DNA of 64,000 nt, from NCBI GenBank assembly GCA_946415365.1, contig CAMKSE010000001.1, forward strand, positions 124,001-188,000, given 5' to 3'. Under the pieces are notes generated by a model. The model was not told where the DNA came from. It searched no databases and was given only the letters and a program-made list of their open reading frames with translations. This DNA comes from an uncultured Prevotellaceae bacterium (GTDB taxonomy: Bacteria > Bacteroidota > Bacteroidia > Bacteroidales > Bacteroidaceae). Shown here piece by piece: positions 61,745-64,000 of this stretch; the first letter of the stretch is position 1, and each line of letters begins with the position of its first letter. Made by a program: the position numbers and the translations under genes.

Positions 61745-63822
61745 GAAGACTTTTGTCCATACTTGTATTAACAGCCGCAGCCATCAGCCTATCGGCACAG
61801 CCTATTTCAGAGCAGCAGGCCCTGGACCGGGTGATGCAATACCTGAACGCCAGTGCCCCGTCGAAAGCCCGTGGCCTGGCCGGTGCCACCTCGCAGCTGA
61901 GATCAGCCAAGGTGGAGGCCAACAGCATCTATGCGTTCAATGTCGAAGGTGGAGGCTTTGTCATCGCTTCGGGCGACAGCCGTGCCCTGCCCCTGTTAGG
62001 CTATTCCGACTCCGGCGCCATCGACTGGGAGCAGATGCCAGACAACATGCGCAGCTGGCTGAAGAGTTACGACCAGGCCATCGCCACGCTCGGGAACACA
62101 AGCGACTTTGTGGATGGGGTTTTTATGCGCGGATTTCAGAGGAAGCGTGAGCCGAAAGTGGCCATAGAACCGCTCCTTAAGACCAAATGGTATCAAGTAG
62201 AACCCTACTGGAACGATTGTCCGCTCTATGAGGGTGCCAACCCCGACTGGCAGGGGAAACGGTGTGTCGTAGGCTGTGTGGCGACGGCGATGGCCCAGGT
62301 GATGAACTATTACCAATGGCCTGAGAGTGCCTGTAAGGAGATTCCCGCCTACAGCCTGAAGACAGCCCACGAGAATGTGGAGAAGGTCTGGGAGCTGGAC
62401 GCGCTGCCGCCTGTGACCTTCGACTGGAAGAACATGGTTGACCGCTACGACAGCCACTCGACTGATATTCAGAACCATACGGTGGCTACGCTCATGCGTT
62501 ACTGCGGCCAGTCGGTATACATGAATTACTCGCCTGAAGGCTCCGGCAGCGATCATCAGCAGGTCATAGAGGCGCTGGTCAAATACTTCGGCTACGACGA
62601 CGCTGCCTATTCCGCCAGACGCATCCAATACACCATCGACGGATGGGAAGACCTGATCTACAGAGAACTGGCAAAAGGTCATCCCGTGCAATATGGCGGT
62701 GAATCAGACAAGGAAGGTCACTCCTTCGTCTGCGACGGTTACGACGGCAACGGCTTCTTCCATATCAACTGGGGCTGGGATGGCAAAAGCGACGGTTTTT
62801 TCTCGCTGGCCGTGCTCAATCCCTACAACAACACCAGTGTTGGCGCCTCCAGCAGCAGCATCGGCTTCTGTATGAACCAGATGGCCAACATCGGCGTGAG
62901 GCCCGCCCCTGAGGGCTATACGCCGAAGAAGGTCATTCCCGAGGCCTATCTGTGGGAGGGCGATCCTATCAACACCGTTTCTCCCGACTCCGTCTACTTC
63001 CAGTACGTCTTCAAGTCCTTCTCATACGATACGATACTGGTTGACTTTGCCTTGGGCACCCGTGATGCCGACGGCACCCTCACGCCGCTCTACAAAGGAG
63101 ACCCTGCCGACACCATCGTATACAATATAAATGGCAATTACCACGAAGTGCAGATTGACTCCACCCGCTTCGCGCCAGGCGACTGTCAGGTGCTCTATCC
63201 GATGGTGAAGTTCTACAACCTGCCCGACTGTGAGTGGCAGATGCTCGGTTCCACAGAGTTTCACGTCACGACAGGGCGCACGCCCGAGGGCCGATTCTTC
63301 CTTTTGAAGGATGTGCCGCAACTCGAAATCACTCAGGCCGCCTTTACGGAAAAGCCCGCCCGCGTCGGCAAGCTCAACAATCTCACCCTCACCATCCGAA
63401 ACACCGGTAACGAGGAGAGCACGGTGCCGCTCTACCTTGTTCCTCTCTACTTCGGTGACATCAGCCCTGATAAGATAACCGGCGACACAGATTACACCGA
63501 AGGCGAGCCCACGGTGAGTGGCGCCTATCTGCGCCCCGGTGAGGAAGCCGATGTCACCTTCAGTTTCAAACCCACGGGTGCAGGAACCGTCGTTCTGGTG
63601 CTGGCTCTGGGTGACGCCAGCTATCTTGATAACTGTTTTGTTACGATAGCCGACAGCATCAGCACTTCCATCCAGGAAATCATCTACGATCAGACCACCC
63701 ATACCCATTCCGACCGTCAGACCGTTGCGCCCTATATCGATCTGCAAGGCCGTCGCCTTCAGGGCCTTCCCCCTCGCAAAGGTCTTTACATCCGCAAAGG
63801 CCGAAAAATTTTACTCAAATAA
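61741..63822 (+). CDS. C10-family (streptopain-like) cysteine peptidase with propeptide and C-terminal tail
   Basis: CVVGCVATAMAQVMNYYQWP (catalytic Cys), GHSFVCDGYDGNGFFHINWGWDG (catalytic His); ATG overlaps the tamB TGA. Confidence 0.92.
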   Translation: MRRLLSILVLTAAAISLSAQPISEQQALDRVMQYLNASAPSKARGLAGATSQLRSAKVEANSIYAFNVEGGGFVIASGDSRALPLLGYSDSGAIDWEQMPDNMRSWLKSYDQAIATLGNTSDFVDGVFMRGFQRKREPKVAIEPLLKTKWYQVEPYWNDCPLYEGANPDWQGKRCVVGCVATAMAQVMNYYQWPESACKEIPAYSLKTAHENVEKVWELDALPPVTFDWKNMVDRYDSHSTDIQNHTVATLMRYCGQSVYMNYSPEGSGSDHQQVIEALVKYFGYDDAAYSARRIQYTIDGWEDLIYRELAKGHPVQYGGESDKEGHSFVCDGYDGNGFFHINWGWDGKSDGFFSLAVLNPYNNTSVGASSSSIGFCMNQMANIGVRPAPEGYTPKKVIPEAYLWEGDPINTVSPDSVYFQYVFKSFSYDTILVDFALGTRDADGTLTPLYKGDPADTIVYNINGNYHEVQIDSTRFAPGDCQVLYPMVKFYNLPDCEWQMLGSTEFHVTTGRTPEGRFFLLKDVPQLEITQAAFTEKPARVGKLNNLTLTIRNTGNEESTVPLYLVPLYFGDISPDKITGDTDYTEGEPTVSGAYLRPGEEADVTFSFKPTGAGTVVLVLALGDASYLDNCFVTIADSISTSIQEIIYDQTTHTHSDRQTVAPYIDLQGRRLQGLPPRKGLYIRKGRKILLK

Positions 63823-63825
63823 TAA

Positions 63826-63860
63826 AGGGGAGCGCACCCACACTCAAGTACCCTCCCCTT
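63826..63860 (+). terminator. Terminator-like hairpin aaggggag...ctcccctt
   Basis: Inverted repeat just after the C10 peptidase stop. Confidence 0.6.
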
Positions 63861-63861
63861 C

Positions 63862-63882
63862 TGTAAATTGTAAACTGTAAAT
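63862..63882. repeat. 7-bp tandem repeat TGTAAAT TGTAAAC TGTAAAT
   Basis: Read directly. Confidence 0.85.
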
Positions 63883-63957
63883 TTTCAATTTTCCGCTCGG
63901 CTCTGCCGCTTTTACAAAGGCGACAGCCGACTAAAAGAATCTTCAATTTTCAATTTA

Positions 63958-64000
63958 CTAATCGTTCTCGCCAGTGTCATCGTCACTCTTGGTGAAGGTC
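63958..64000 (-). CDS. 3' end of an unidentified minus-strand gene (..TFTKSDDDTGEND-stop)
   Basis: Reverse-strand reading from the window edge to TAG at 63958; too short to identify. Confidence 0.4.
   Translation of the reverse strand, partial: TFTKSDDDTGEND

Overview
Window from a Bacteroidota genome, probably Prevotella-like Bacteroidales: TAnnTTTG -7 boxes, Na+-NQR, BspA-type LRR protein, fimbrillin lipoprotein, GH10 xylanase with inserted CBM. Most of it is core genome: serC-serA, galE/ispE, DEAD helicase, lptF/G-tgt-lon, dnaN-exonuclease-DUF4835-recN, a complete F-type ATPase operon (atpD-C-I-B-E-F-H-A-G), pfkA, nhaD, a sensor kinase next to a kinase-less Reg_prop protein, nqrA-F, tamB and a C10 peptidase. 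The left 2.7 kb is accessory: a likely NTF2-fold immunity protein, an ankyrin lipoprotein, RAYT/REP hairpins, a truncated Y1 transposase, a 190-bp inverted-repeat element and an M13-peptidase remnant. The most unusual pattern is that at least eight intercistronic spacers are short direct tandem repeats of 7-14 bp that begin at the upstream gene's stop codon or its last sense codons and run to, or close to, the next start codon. The unit differs between most junctions. No tRNA, rRNA or CRISPR array was recognised.
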